Shown here one piece after another: positions 23,205-32,407 of a stretch of 64,000 nucleotides of DNA. Every line of letters starts with the position of its first letter. The stretch's first letter is position 1. The DNA is from CAIQJJ01 sp049325275 (GTDB lineage: Bacteria; Chloroflexota; Anaerolineae; Anaerolineales; UBA4823). The notes under the pieces were generated by a model. That model was not told the origin of the DNA and made no database searches. It saw only the letters and a program-made list of their open reading frames with translations. Made by a program: the position numbers and the translations under genes. The DNA lies in contig JBMOLU010000075.1 in NCBI GenBank assembly GCA_049325275.1, positions 1-64,000 of the forward strand, given 5' to 3'.

Positions 23205-25694
23205 ATGTCCCAAACAAAACAAGTCACTTTGCCCATTACCGGCATGACCTGCGCCAACTGTGTGGCCTCCGTGGAGCGCAACCTGAAAAAAGTCGGCGGT
23301 GTGCAGGCGGCCGTGGTGAATCTTTCGTCCGAGCGCGCCACCGTTGAATTCGATCCGAGCCTGGCTGGCTTAGGGGACCTGATCGGACGCGTCGAGCGCG
23401 CCGGTTACGGCGTGGCCTTCGGAGACGCTGACCTGCCGATCCGCCGCCTATCCGATGAGAGCGATGCCCGGCGTTTGCAAAAGGTCCTCGCCGGCCTGGA
23501 TGGTGTTTTGGATGCCCAGGTCAGTTACGCCACCGAAAGGGCGCGCCTGCGCTACATTCCCACCATCGTCAGCCAGGCCGATTTGCGCCGTGCGGTTGCG
23601 GCGGCAGGCTTCGAAGTCGTTGAGACCGGCGGCGACGCCGAGGATGCTGAAGCCCTGGCCCGCCAGGCGGAGATCGACGAGCAGCGCCGTTTACTGTTCA
23701 TCGGCCTGATTTTTACCGTACCCTTGTTTTTGTTTTCGATGGCGCGCGATTTCGGCTTGCTGCCACCGCTTTTCTACACCGCCGATAGTGCCATGATGGG
23801 GATGCGTGAATCACCGGCTTGGGTCAACTGGCTGATGCTGGCGCTGGCCACACCGGTACAGTTTTACGTTGGCTGGCAGTACTACGTCGGGGCCTATAAG
23901 GCACTCCGTAACGGTTCCGCCAATATGGACGTGCTGATTGCCATGGGGTCATCGGTGGCTTACTTCTACTCGATTGTGGTCACGCTTGGCGTCATCAGCG
24001 GCCACGTTTACTATGAAACAGCCGCCGTGATCATCACCTTGATCCGCCTGGGTAAGTTCCTCGAAGCGCGCGCCAAGGGCCGCACCAGCGAGGCGATTAA
24101 AAAACTGATGGGCCTGCGCGCGAAAATGGCCCGCATCGTCCGCGACGGCCAGGAACTGGAAATTCCGGTGGATGAGGTGCGCGTGGGTGATCTCGTATCG
24201 GTCCGCCCGGGTGAGAAGATTGCCGTGGATGGCGTCGTGATCGAGGGCCGTTCGGCTGTGGATGAATCGATGCTGACGGGTGAGTCGCTGCCGGTGGAAA
24301 AAGGCCCGGGCGATGCGGTGATCGGGGCAACGCTCAACAAGCTGGGTTTGTTGCGTTTCGAAGCCACCAAAGTCGGCAAGGAAACCGCCCTGGCGCAGAT
24401 CATCCGCCTGGTCGAGGAAGCGCAAGGCAGCAAAGCGCCGATCCAGAAGCTGGCTGATCAGGTCTCGGCTGTATTCGTGCCGATTGTGATCGCTATCGCT
24501 GCGCTCACTTTCCTCGCCTGGCTGTTCTTTGGGCCGTCTTTACCGGTCGATGCCGAAGTGGATCGTTTCACGCGTGCGTTGATCAATGCGGTGGCGGTGT
24601 TGGTTATCGCCTGTCCGTGCGCCATGGGCCTGGCGACGCCGACGGCTGTTATGGTCGGCACAGGCAAAGGCGCGGAAATCGGTATTCTTTTTCGCAGTAG
24701 CGAGGCTCTCGAACGCGCCGGCAAAGTGGCTACGGTTGTGTTGGATAAGACCGGTACGATTACCCGAGGCCAGCCAGCCGTCACCGACATCGTCCTGTCG
24801 GCCTTGGGAGTGGTGGCCCCCGATGGGGAGCGCTTAGCCGAAAACGATCTCCTTCGCTTGGCTGCCTCGGTTGAAAAGGGCAGTGAGCACCCGCTCGGTG
24901 AGGCTATCGTGGCCGAAGCGGGCAATCGCGGCCTGAAGCTGGCGCAGCCGGAAGGGTTTAAAGCCGAAGTGGGTCATGGCGTCGAAGCGGTCGTCGATGG
25001 GCGGGTGGTCTTGGTTGGAAACCGCCGTATGATGGAAGCCCGTGGCTTTGCTTTGGATGCCTTGCAAGGTGAGATGGTCCGTTTGCAGTCTGAAGCCAAG
25101 ACAGCCATGTTGGTTGCCGTTGATGGTGCTGTAGCCGGGGCGATCGCCGTGGCCGATACGCTCAAGGATGGTTCGCAGGCGGCCATCGATGCCTTGCACC
25201 GCATGGGGCTGCGCGTGGCGATGATGACGGGCGATAACCGCCAGACTGCCGAAGCGATCGGCAAATTGGTGCAGGTAGATACGATCCTGGCCGAAGTCTT
25301 GCCCGGCGATAAAGCACTTGAAGTGAAGAGGCTTCAGGAAGGAACTGCCAAGGCTGTGGCCATGGTGGGTGACGGTATCAACGACGCTCCTGCACTGGCT
25401 CAGGCAGATGTGGGCATTGCGATCGGCACAGGCACCGATGTAGCCATGGCCGCCGCGCCGGTAACCCTGATTAGCGGCGACCTGCGCGGCGTGCCGCGCG
25501 CCGTTTCGCTCTCCCGCCACACGCTAAGAACGATCAAGCAAAATCTATTTTGGGCTTTTTTCTACAACGTCATCCTGATCCCGGCAGCGGCCCTTGGCTT
25601 GCTCAACCCTATGCTGGCCGCTGCGGCAATGGCTTTCAGCAGCGTTTTTGTCGTCAGCAACAGCCTGCGTTTGCGGGGGGCAAAGATCGTTTGA
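23205..25694 (+). CDS. copA: Copper-exporting P1B-type ATPase CopA
   Basis: An 829-residue P-type ATPase. The first HMA domain has CxxC at residues 16-19 (GMTCANC). A second HMA-like domain (about 85-150) has lost its CxxC. Transport and catalytic motifs follow: TGES, CPCAMGL in the membrane, DKTGTIT phosphorylation loop, SEHPLGEA, and GDGINDAPAL. The final helices contain YN and the MAFSS motif typical of Cu(I) pumps. It should expel copper to the outside. The start at 23205 is favoured for the N-terminus, but its ribosome site is weak; a TTG start at 23166 is possible. Confidence 0.95.
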   Translation: MSQTKQVTLPITGMTCANCVASVERNLKKVGGVQAAVVNLSSERATVEFDPSLAGLGDLIGRVERAGYGVAFGDADLPIRRLSDESDARRLQKVLAGLDGVLDAQVSYATERARLRYIPTIVSQADLRRAVAAAGFEVVETGGDAEDAEALARQAEIDEQRRLLFIGLIFTVPLFLFSMARDFGLLPPLFYTADSAMMGMRESPAWVNWLMLALATPVQFYVGWQYYVGAYKALRNGSANMDVLIAMGSSVAYFYSIVVTLGVISGHVYYETAAVIITLIRLGKFLEARAKGRTSEAIKKLMGLRAKMARIVRDGQELEIPVDEVRVGDLVSVRPGEKIAVDGVVIEGRSAVDESMLTGESLPVEKGPGDAVIGATLNKLGLLRFEATKVGKETALAQIIRLVEEAQGSKAPIQKLADQVSAVFVPIVIAIAALTFLAWLFFGPSLPVDAEVDRFTRALINAVAVLVIACPCAMGLATPTAVMVGTGKGAEIGILFRSSEALERAGKVATVVLDKTGTITRGQPAVTDIVLSALGVVAPDGERLAENDLLRLAASVEKGSEHPLGEAIVAEAGNRGLKLAQPEGFKAEVGHGVEAVVDGRVVLVGNRRMMEARGFALDALQGEMVRLQSEAKTAMLVAVDGAVAGAIAVADTLKDGSQAAIDALHRMGLRVAMMTGDNRQTAEAIGKLVQVDTILAEVLPGDKALEVKRLQEGTAKAVAMVGDGINDAPALAQADVGIAIGTGTDVAMAAAPVTLISGDLRGVPRAVSLSRHTLRTIKQNLFWAFFYNVILIPAAALGLLNPMLAAAAMAFSSVFVVSNSLRLRGAKIV

Positions 25695-25775
25695 GGCCGT
25701 CCTGTACACAAATAGGATAGATAGGGTAAAATTTGGCCTATCTGTTGCTTGGTTTATTCACATGAATAGGTGCCT

Positions 25776-26849
25776 ATGAATGCAATCGTTCTGGCTTTTC
25801 TCACAGGATTGACGACCGGTGGCCTGAGTTGCCTGGCGGTCCAGGGCGGGCTGCTGGCCGGCTCCCTGGCCAACCAGGTCGAGCGGGATGTTCGCCAGGC
25901 AGCCGCCAAGGCGCAAAAGGGGAAGGGCAGCCGCCGGGCCATGGCGCCTTCTTCGCCAACGGCCTTTTCGATTTTGCTGTTTTTAGCGGCCAAGCTCGTC
26001 TCCTATACGCTGCTGGGGCTGTTGTTGGGTTGGTTGGGTTCCTTGATCCAGCTGAATGCCATGTTACGGGCGTTGTTGATGCTTGCGATCGGCGTTTTTA
26101 TGATCGGTAACGCGCTGCGTATGCTTGACGTTCACCCTGTCTTCCGCAATTTTGTGATCGAACCGCCAGCGGGGTTCAGGCGTTTCTTGCGCCGTACAGC
26201 GAAAGACGGTACGGAGCTTGCAACCCCCGTCTTGCTTGGGGTGCTGACGGTATTGATTCCCTGTGGTGTGACGCAGGCCATGATGGCCGCCGCAATGGCT
26301 ACGGGCAGCGCCCTGGAAGGCGCGTCGTTGATGTTCGCCTTCACGCTCGGAACAAGCCCGGTGTTTTTCTTCGTCGCTTACTTGGCAACTCAAATCGGTG
26401 CACGCCTGGAAAAGTGGTTTATGCGTTTCGTGGCCGCCGTCGTGCTGGTTCTGGGTTTGGTTTCGACGAACGCTGGCCTGACCCTGATGGGATCGCCCCT
26501 GGCGCTGTCGAACTGGCTGCCGGGCAGCCGAATGGCCGAAACGCCCGGGCCTCGCGTTCCTGTCGCAGACGCATCTACGACGCTGACCGTCAACGTCGCC
26601 AATGACGGTTATTTCCCTTACACCTCGTATGCCCAGGCCGGGGTGGCGGTAACGCTCAATCTCGTCACCGAGAACACCATGTCTTGCTCGCGCGCCTTTG
26701 TCATCCCCGTGCTGGGTGTCGAAGAACTGCTGCCCCGCACCGGCATGGTTTCGCTTGCTATTCCACCTCAAGAGCCGGGCACCGTACTGCGCTATTCCTG
26801 CTCGATGGGCATGTACCATGGCGAAATTGTCTTTGCTGTGGAGAATTAG
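25776..26849 (+). CDS. Sulfite-exporter TauE/SafE-like membrane protein fused to a cupredoxin domain
   Basis: A 357-residue protein. Residues 1-240 form a six-helix DsbD/UreH-like membrane domain (LTTGGLSCLAVQGGLLAGSL, IPCGVTQAMMAAAMATG). Residues about 260-355 form a cupredoxin-like domain with candidate ligands in TMSCSRAF and CSMGMYHGEI (Cys, Met and His). Membrane domains of this family are implicated in copper delivery for cytochrome oxidase or periplasmic electron transfer. The gene sits after copA and 2 bases before a second HMA protein, so a copper route is likely. The start is ATG 25776; a GTG two codons earlier is possible. Confidence 0.8.
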   Translation: MNAIVLAFLTGLTTGGLSCLAVQGGLLAGSLANQVERDVRQAAAKAQKGKGSRRAMAPSSPTAFSILLFLAAKLVSYTLLGLLLGWLGSLIQLNAMLRALLMLAIGVFMIGNALRMLDVHPVFRNFVIEPPAGFRRFLRRTAKDGTELATPVLLGVLTVLIPCGVTQAMMAAAMATGSALEGASLMFAFTLGTSPVFFFVAYLATQIGARLEKWFMRFVAAVVLVLGLVSTNAGLTLMGSPLALSNWLPGSRMAETPGPRVPVADASTTLTVNVANDGYFPYTSYAQAGVAVTLNLVTENTMSCSRAFVIPVLGVEELLPRTGMVSLAIPPQEPGTVLRYSCSMGMYHGEIVFAVEN

Positions 26850-26851
26850 CC

Positions 26852-27070
26852 ATGATCGAGCAAACCTTTCGCGTGTATGGCTTGCACTGTACCAATTGCG
26901 TCATGAATCTGGAAAGCCTGGAAGACAGCTTGCCGGGCGTGGAACGGATTTGCGCAAGCTACAAGCAGGAGCAGATGGTGGTTCGGTACGATCCTGCCCG
27001 CTTGACGGTGGCGCAGATTCTTGCTGCTGTGGCTGCGAAGGGGTACCAGGCTGAGTTGGCAAGGCCGTAG
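26852..27070 (+). CDS. HMA-domain metallochaperone
   Basis: A 72-residue heavy-metal-associated domain with CxxC in LHCTNCV (residues 12-15). The start overlaps nothing and is 2 bases after the previous stop; the frame extends upstream, but those residues overlap the transporter gene. It probably passes copper to or from the fused cupredoxin transporter. This is the second such chaperone in the locus, next to copZ, and its sequence differs clearly from it. Confidence 0.85.
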   Translation: MIEQTFRVYGLHCTNCVMNLESLEDSLPGVERICASYKQEQMVVRYDPARLTVAQILAAVAAKGYQAELARP

Positions 27071-27087
27071 TTAGCTTTTTTGAAAGC

Positions 27088-27126
27088 AAAGACCTGCGAG
27101 AATTTTGAATTCCGCAGGTCTTTTTT
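27088..27126 (+). terminator. Intrinsic terminator of the copper operon
   Basis: AAAGACCTGCG and its complement CGCAGGTCTTT enclose an inner GAATT-TTG-AATTC stem, and are followed by a T-run. It closes the csoR-copZ-copA-transporter-HMA transcript. Confidence 0.9.
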
Positions 27127-27184
27127 ACGCTATAATTTATTGCGTGGGTGTTGTTTATTGGGTTGCTCAACCGGAGGAAACCCT

Positions 27185-29476
27185 GTGAGTGAGACGCAAG
27201 TATTGGCCCAAGAGAGCCTGTCACGCACTGTTGCCTTGCTGATCGTCGATCGCGATCAGGACGCTTGCGCCCGCCTGGAAAACTTTCTGGCCGATAGAGG
27301 CTTTGCTTCCATCGTTTTGCGAGGTGAGCAGGATATCGTCGCACAGGCAGCCCACCACACCCCCGAAGCCATTTTGCTGGACACCGGTTTCCCGGACGGT
27401 CATGGGTTTGAAACATGGCGTCGGCTGAGAAGGGATGGGCGCACGTCCGGCATCCCGGTTATTTTTCTGGCCGATCCCGACGAACCCGAACCTGAGGGGG
27501 AACTGGCAAACGTCGAGATTCTGACCCGTCCCGTGCGCCCGCAGCAAGTCTTTTTGCGCCTGGAGCAGCACCTCTTGCTCAAAGAGCTTTCGGAACAGTT
27601 ACAGGCCAAAGATGAAACGCTTTTGAAGCGCGCCACGGAAATTGAAGTGGCCAGCCAGATCGGGCAGCAGATCACGACCATCCTTGATCCTATATTGCTC
27701 ACGCGATCGGTTGCCGAGGTGTTGCAGAAGCGTTTCGACTATTATTTTGTCAGCATTTGGCAACTGAACGATCGCCAGGACATCCTCTCGTTGCGGGCCG
27801 GCCTGGGGCGGGATGGGTACCAACCTTTCTCGGAGTATTTCACGCTACATAAAGATACGCTGCGCAGCATCATCGCTTCCGTTGCCCGGCAGGGGCAGGC
27901 GATGAATATTCCGGATGTGGAGAAAGAACCGCACTACATGTACCGGGAGGAGCTGCCGCAAACGCGCGCCGAACTGGCACTGCCCTTGCACATCGGTCCG
28001 CGTATGGTCGGCGTGTTGGATATCCAAAGCGATCAGGCAGATGCTTTTACGCCAGAACTAGGCTCGATCTTTCAATCGTTGGCCGATCAGGTGGCCGTGG
28101 CCATCCGGAATGCCGAGCTATACGAGTTGCAGCGTCAGCGTCGCGCCCAAGCCGAGTTGCTCGAGCGTATCGGACGCGCTTTGAGCAGTACGTTGGACAT
28201 TTATGACGTCCAGAAACGTATTTTGGTTGAAGTGGCCGAAGTGGTGCCTTATGCGTTGGGTCTCATCTATCGCCGTGAAGGAGAGCACCTGCACCTGGTT
28301 ACCCGCCAGAGCCGGGAGGATGAAGACAGCAACGCAGAAAAGACCATTCCGCTGCGCCCGGGGAGCGCGTTGGTGCAGGTTTTCGAATCACGCGAACCGT
28401 TGATCGTCGATGATTTGACCTCGGCCCCCGGTTGGGTACCTGGTGAAATTCCCTCGGATGACTTCTCCTGGCTGGGTGTGCCGCTTTCGGCCGGCGACCG
28501 GGTTGTGGGTATCCTGGCGCTGACACGCGCGGACCCACTCGCTTTTGGGCCTAACGACGTCATCTTTCTGTCGACGTTTGCTGCCCAGGCCGCCATTGCG
28601 CTTGAAAATGCCGGTTTATACGCAGAAGTTCAGCGTTTTAGCTCTCACTTGGAAGAACTGGTTGCTGAACGTACACGCCAACTGGACGAAGCCTACCATC
28701 ACCTGAAACTGCTCGACAGCAACAAGTCGGACTTTATCAACTTCACCGCCCACGAGCTGCGTACGCCGATTACGGTGATCAAGGGTTACCTGGGCATGTT
28801 GCAGAACGATTCGTCGATCGGCTCGAACGATTATCTGAGCAGTATCGTCAGCAGCACCCTGAACGGCGTCAACCGTTTGCACGAGATCGTCAACAGCATG
28901 CTGGATGTGGCCCGTATCAACAGCCAGGTGCTCAACCCGGTGTGTGAGTGGGTCGATTTGCCCATTGCTTTGCAAAGCGTGCAAGTGGAGTTTCAGAAAG
29001 ATCTCGAGGAGCGCCAGCTTGCCCTGGAAATAGAGCCAATGAGCGGTTTGCCCAAGCTATATGCCGATCCCAGCCTGCTTTACAAGGTCTTCTACAACGT
29101 CATTGTAAATGCGATTAAGTATACGCCCGATGGCGGGCGGATTGACGTGGCCGCCCAGGCGCAAAGCGATGCCCGAGGCGACCTGCACGTCGAAATCCTG
29201 GTCCGCGATACGGGCATCGGTATCGACCCCGAGCACCATAAGTTGATCTTCGATCAGTTCTACCAGACCGGTACGTTAGCCCTTCACTCTTCCGGGCGTA
29301 CCAAATTCAAGGGTGGCGGCCCCGGGCTGGGGTTGGCGATCGCCAAGGGCATCGTGGATGCCCATGGCGGGCGCATTTGGGTAGAAAGCGAACGCCATGA
29401 CGAACATGCCTGTCCCGGAAGCTGCTTCCACATCATCGTCCCTGTCAATGGCCCGCCTACGGCCGAACCGAATTGA
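27185..29476 (+). CDS. Receiver-GAF-GAF sensor histidine kinase
   Basis: A 763-residue kinase. Domains in order: an N-terminal receiver-like domain (about 14-130; acceptor Asp in AILLDTG), a GAF domain (about 160-310), a second GAF domain (about 330-480), a coiled linker, HisKA with FTAHELRTPITVIKG (His of the H-box), and HATPase_c with NVIVNAIKYTPDGG, DTGIGI and GPGLGLAIAKG. No membrane helix is present, so it is cytoplasmic. The start is GTG with GGAGG 7 bases before it. The receiver domain lacks the usual Thr and Lys. Its 3' end overlaps the convergent hydrolase gene by 20 bases. Confidence 0.93.
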   Translation: MSETQVLAQESLSRTVALLIVDRDQDACARLENFLADRGFASIVLRGEQDIVAQAAHHTPEAILLDTGFPDGHGFETWRRLRRDGRTSGIPVIFLADPDEPEPEGELANVEILTRPVRPQQVFLRLEQHLLLKELSEQLQAKDETLLKRATEIEVASQIGQQITTILDPILLTRSVAEVLQKRFDYYFVSIWQLNDRQDILSLRAGLGRDGYQPFSEYFTLHKDTLRSIIASVARQGQAMNIPDVEKEPHYMYREELPQTRAELALPLHIGPRMVGVLDIQSDQADAFTPELGSIFQSLADQVAVAIRNAELYELQRQRRAQAELLERIGRALSSTLDIYDVQKRILVEVAEVVPYALGLIYRREGEHLHLVTRQSREDEDSNAEKTIPLRPGSALVQVFESREPLIVDDLTSAPGWVPGEIPSDDFSWLGVPLSAGDRVVGILALTRADPLAFGPNDVIFLSTFAAQAAIALENAGLYAEVQRFSSHLEELVAERTRQLDEAYHHLKLLDSNKSDFINFTAHELRTPITVIKGYLGMLQNDSSIGSNDYLSSIVSSTLNGVNRLHEIVNSMLDVARINSQVLNPVCEWVDLPIALQSVQVEFQKDLEERQLALEIEPMSGLPKLYADPSLLYKVFYNVIVNAIKYTPDGGRIDVAAQAQSDARGDLHVEILVRDTGIGIDPEHHKLIFDQFYQTGTLALHSSGRTKFKGGGPGLGLAIAKGIVDAHGGRIWVESERHDEHACPGSCFHIIVPVNGPPTAEPN

Positions 29477-30899
29477 TTTTTCCGGTGAGGGTGGGGCGTT
29501 CCCGTGGCCCAAAAGCGACGTTCGGCTGGACGCACAGGAAAACCTGCTCGCCTTCGAAGCGGCAGGTGATGGTGAGGGTGAAGGGGGTCTCGTAGTAGCA
29601 CAAGGTCAACGTGAAGATATCGTCTGATGTCCAGGTACCGCTGGCCGCAACCTTACCGGGTGCAGGAGCGCCAAGCGCGGATAAGCCCTCCATCCACCGA
29701 TCGATGCCGAAAACCAGGTTGTGTTTGCCGCGCCGCCGTCCGCCACCCAGCAGGTGGTCGGTAAGCGTGTTGGCCTGGAAATCAAAACAAAGTGATTGAA
29801 GTCTTTCCTCGTTTGGTTCGAAGGTGAATGTTTTTCCGGAGACGCGCGCCGCACTTGGGGAAGTCGGTGCTCCTTTGGGTGGAGATAACTTCAGGGATTG
29901 CAGCGTGCGACTTAACGCCTCGTTGCCTGCCGGATCTGGGGGAAGGGTGCCGGCCGCCATTGCGGGCAGCAGCTTTCCCCAGGTGACATCCAGTACAGCT
30001 TGCATATCCGGGACGCCGGACGTAATCGCCAGCACAACATCCTGTTCGGGCATGACGATGCAGTACTGCCCAAAAGCGCCGTCTGCGCGATAAGCGTTGT
30101 AGCGGCAGCGCCAGAACTGGTAACCGTAGCCCTGCGCCCAGTCTGACTCGGGCTTGTCGCCGTTGGCGACCTGTTTCGACGTGGCTTCCGCTATCCATGC
30201 GGCAGAGATCAACTGCCGGCCGTTCCACTGCCCCTTCTGCAAGTAAAGCTGGCCGAAGCGGGCGATGTCTTCGGTTTTGATACTCAGTCCCCACCCGCCG
30301 AAATTGATTCCGTTGGGGTGGCTTTCCCAGGTTGCTCCTGCGATGCCCAACGGTTCGAAGATGCGCGGGGTGAGATACTCGAGCAGCGTCTGCCCGGTAA
30401 GCTTCTGCACGATGGCCGCCAGCATATAACTGGCCGCGCTGTCGTAAACGAAGCGCGTGCCCGGTGTGTGTGTTACCGGAAACGACAGGAAGGCTTTGAA
30501 CGGTTTTTTCGCGCGCATGGCGCGCTCGGTGCTGTCTTGATCGTGCCCGGTGGACATGGAGAGCAGGTGGCGCACCCGCATGGCGGCCAGATTTTTGCTG
30601 ACTTTCTTGGGCAAAGCGTCGGGGAAGTACTTGATGACCGGATCATCGAGCGAGAGCCTGCCCTCATCCACGGCCAGGCCAATGGCCGTGGATGTGAAGC
30701 TTTTACTGAGCGAGAAAAGCATGTGGGGTGCCTCTTCACGGTAGGGACGCCACCATCCCTCGGCGATGACTGTACCGTGACGCAGCAGCATGAAGCTGTG
30801 CAGATGTCGGATCGTTTTTTCGGCGGTGGCGACGAAGTCGGCAACGGCCGCGGAAGCAATCCCCTGCGCTTCAGGGGTGCTGCGTGGTAAGATGCTCAT
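29457..30899 (-). CDS. Beta-lactamase-fold serine hydrolase
   Basis: A 480-residue class C beta-lactamase/esterase-type protein with the SxxK nucleophile motif SLSK (Ser63, Lys66), the YxN-type tyrosine in FVYDSAAS (Tyr152), and the GWGLSIKTEDIARFG region. There is no signal peptide. A C-terminal domain of about 120 residues follows the hydrolase core. Such proteins act as esterases or peptidases more often than as true beta-lactamases. Its 3' end overlaps the histidine kinase gene by 20 bases; it diverges from the next gene. Confidence 0.88.
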   Translation of the reverse strand: MSILPRSTPEAQGIASAAVADFVATAEKTIRHLHSFMLLRHGTVIAEGWWRPYREEAPHMLFSLSKSFTSTAIGLAVDEGRLSLDDPVIKYFPDALPKKVSKNLAAMRVRHLLSMSTGHDQDSTERAMRAKKPFKAFLSFPVTHTPGTRFVYDSAASYMLAAIVQKLTGQTLLEYLTPRIFEPLGIAGATWESHPNGINFGGWGLSIKTEDIARFGQLYLQKGQWNGRQLISAAWIAEATSKQVANGDKPESDWAQGYGYQFWRCRYNAYRADGAFGQYCIVMPEQDVVLAITSGVPDMQAVLDVTWGKLLPAMAAGTLPPDPAGNEALSRTLQSLKLSPPKGAPTSPSAARVSGKTFTFEPNEERLQSLCFDFQANTLTDHLLGGGRRRGKHNLVFGIDRWMEGLSALGAPAPGKVAASGTWTSDDIFTLTLCYYETPFTLTITCRFEGEQVFLCVQPNVAFGPRERPTLTGKINSVRP

Positions 30900-30974
30900 T
30901 GGAATGCTCCTGCAACAGGAAGAAGTGGGTTGTAGCCAATTTGTTCTATTTTATCACGCTCATGTGGAGGCAGT

Positions 30975-31784
30975 ATGCTTTCGACTCCAACCATCTTTAT
31001 TGTTTCCGGCGGCGTTGGGAGCAGCGCAGAGCAACTGGTGGATACGGTGCTGGCGCAGTTTCCCAATGCTCACGCGGTCGTGAGAATTTTCGGTAATCTG
31101 CGCCAGCGCCAGCAAATGATTGATGTCGTGGCCGAAGCCCACAAAGCCGGCGCCCTGATCGTGCATACGTTGGTCGAAGCGCCGCTGCGGATGATTCTTC
31201 TCGACGAAGCGGCGCATCTCGGTGTGCAAACGATGGACCTGACATCGCCGCTGATCGATTGGCTCTCTCAGGCCTTTGGCTGCCAGCCTGTGGGGCGGCC
31301 GGGGCTGTACCGTCAACTGCACCGCCAACACTTCAAGCGCGTGGAAGCGATCAACTACACCCTGGCACACGATGACGGCAAAAACCCTGAAGGCTGGCCG
31401 CAGGCTGACCTGGTGCTCGTTGGCGTCTCCCGGGTGGGTAAGACGCCGTTGAGCGTTTATCTGGCTGTGCTAGGCTGGAAGGTCGCTAATTATCCCTTGG
31501 TGCCCCGCATTCCCGTGCCAGATGCGCTGTTTCAACTCGATGCACAGCGTGTACTTGGCCTGACGATTGATGTGGGGCAATTGATCACGTATCGTATGCA
31601 ACGCCAGGCGCGCCTTGGGGTGTTGGGCGCTTCCGACTATGTCGATCCCGAAGAAATCGAAGACGAGTTACGTGAAGCCAGGAAGGTTTTTCGCCGAGGG
31701 GGCTTTCAGGTGCTCGATATGACCGACAAAACTATCGAACTGGGCGCCGACGAGGTCCAACGGCAGGTGGTGCCGCGTTCCTGA
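30975..31784 (+). CDS. ppsR: Phosphoenolpyruvate synthase/PPDK regulatory protein (PSRP, DUF299)
   Basis: A 269-residue protein with the DUF299 pattern: FIVSGGVGSSAEQLVDTVLAQF at the N-terminus and the P-loop GVSRVGKT (residues 150-157) used as an ADP/Pi site. Members are bifunctional serine/threonine kinases and pyrophosphorylases that switch PEP synthase or pyruvate phosphate dikinase off and on. The target enzyme is not in the window. GGAGG precedes the ATG. Confidence 0.92.
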   Translation: MLSTPTIFIVSGGVGSSAEQLVDTVLAQFPNAHAVVRIFGNLRQRQQMIDVVAEAHKAGALIVHTLVEAPLRMILLDEAAHLGVQTMDLTSPLIDWLSQAFGCQPVGRPGLYRQLHRQHFKRVEAINYTLAHDDGKNPEGWPQADLVLVGVSRVGKTPLSVYLAVLGWKVANYPLVPRIPVPDALFQLDAQRVLGLTIDVGQLITYRMQRQARLGVLGASDYVDPEEIEDELREARKVFRRGGFQVLDMTDKTIELGADEVQRQVVPRS

Positions 31785-31888
31785 TCAGGATGCCGGAGCT
31801 GTAAGTACCCGCTCTTCTAACCGGCGATCTGGTTGAGCGGTTTGGGAGCTTCGCGCGTGTCGTTTTGCTGAGGGAAATGTAAGCATTT

Positions 31889-32404
31889 TCATGTCGCTGT
31901 ACGTTCTGGCTGCCTGGCCCGGATAGGCAGCCAGAACTCGCAGTAACGATCACCCAGGTTCGGGTAGACTTCCATTTCGGGGGCCAGGGCGTGCTCGTAA
32001 CCGGAAGTGGGCAGCCACTCCATGAAAGCGAACATCTCGGCCTTGACGATGCTTTCAGGGACCTTGCCGCGGCATTCGAAGACGGCCCAGCGTGTGGCAG
32101 GTACTGTGTACGTCTCCATGCCCTCCAGCAGGCTGGCGGGATAGTCAGCCTGCTTTTCGACGGCCAGCATGTAAAAGAACTCGCGTTTGTTCGGATCCTG
32201 TTCGACGCGTGAGATGCCCAGCGTCAGGGCGCCGGTTTGCGGGCCGGGCCGGTCGCCGCGCAGCTGCCAGAAGGTGGCAAGCAGGCCATTTGCCTGGCAC
32301 TCGCGCCAGAAACGGCCGAAGAGTTCGTTGTCTTGGCCGCCGATCCAGGCCTTTTTGCCGACCACTTCGAAGCCGGGACGTTCGAGGAGGCGAAACTTGA
32401 CCAT
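31889..32404 (-). CDS. GyrI-like/AraC effector-binding-domain protein
   Basis: A 171-residue stand-alone GyrI-like (effector-binding) domain: FEVVGKKAWIGGQ near the start, LGISRVEQDPNKREFFYMLAVE, and the final FEVYPNLGDRYCEFWLPI-type ending (here MEVYPNLGDRYCEFWLPI). Such proteins bind hydrophobic ligands or gyrase, and often serve as small-molecule sensors without a DNA-binding domain. The start lies 3 bases after the stop of the C45 peptidase gene, so the two genes are co-transcribed. Confidence 0.85.
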   Translation of the reverse strand: MVKFRLLERPGFEVVGKKAWIGGQDNELFGRFWRECQANGLLATFWQLRGDRPGPQTGALTLGISRVEQDPNKREFFYMLAVEKQADYPASLLEGMETYTVPATRWAVFECRGKVPESIVKAEMFAFMEWLPTSGYEHALAPEMEVYPNLGDRYCEFWLPIRARQPERTAT

Positions 32405-32407
32405 GCG

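Noticed and set aside
29457..30899. Beta-lactamase-fold gene considered as antibiotic resistance
   Set aside because: It has SxxK and Tyr motifs but no signal peptide and a long extra domain; esterase or peptidase function is more likely.
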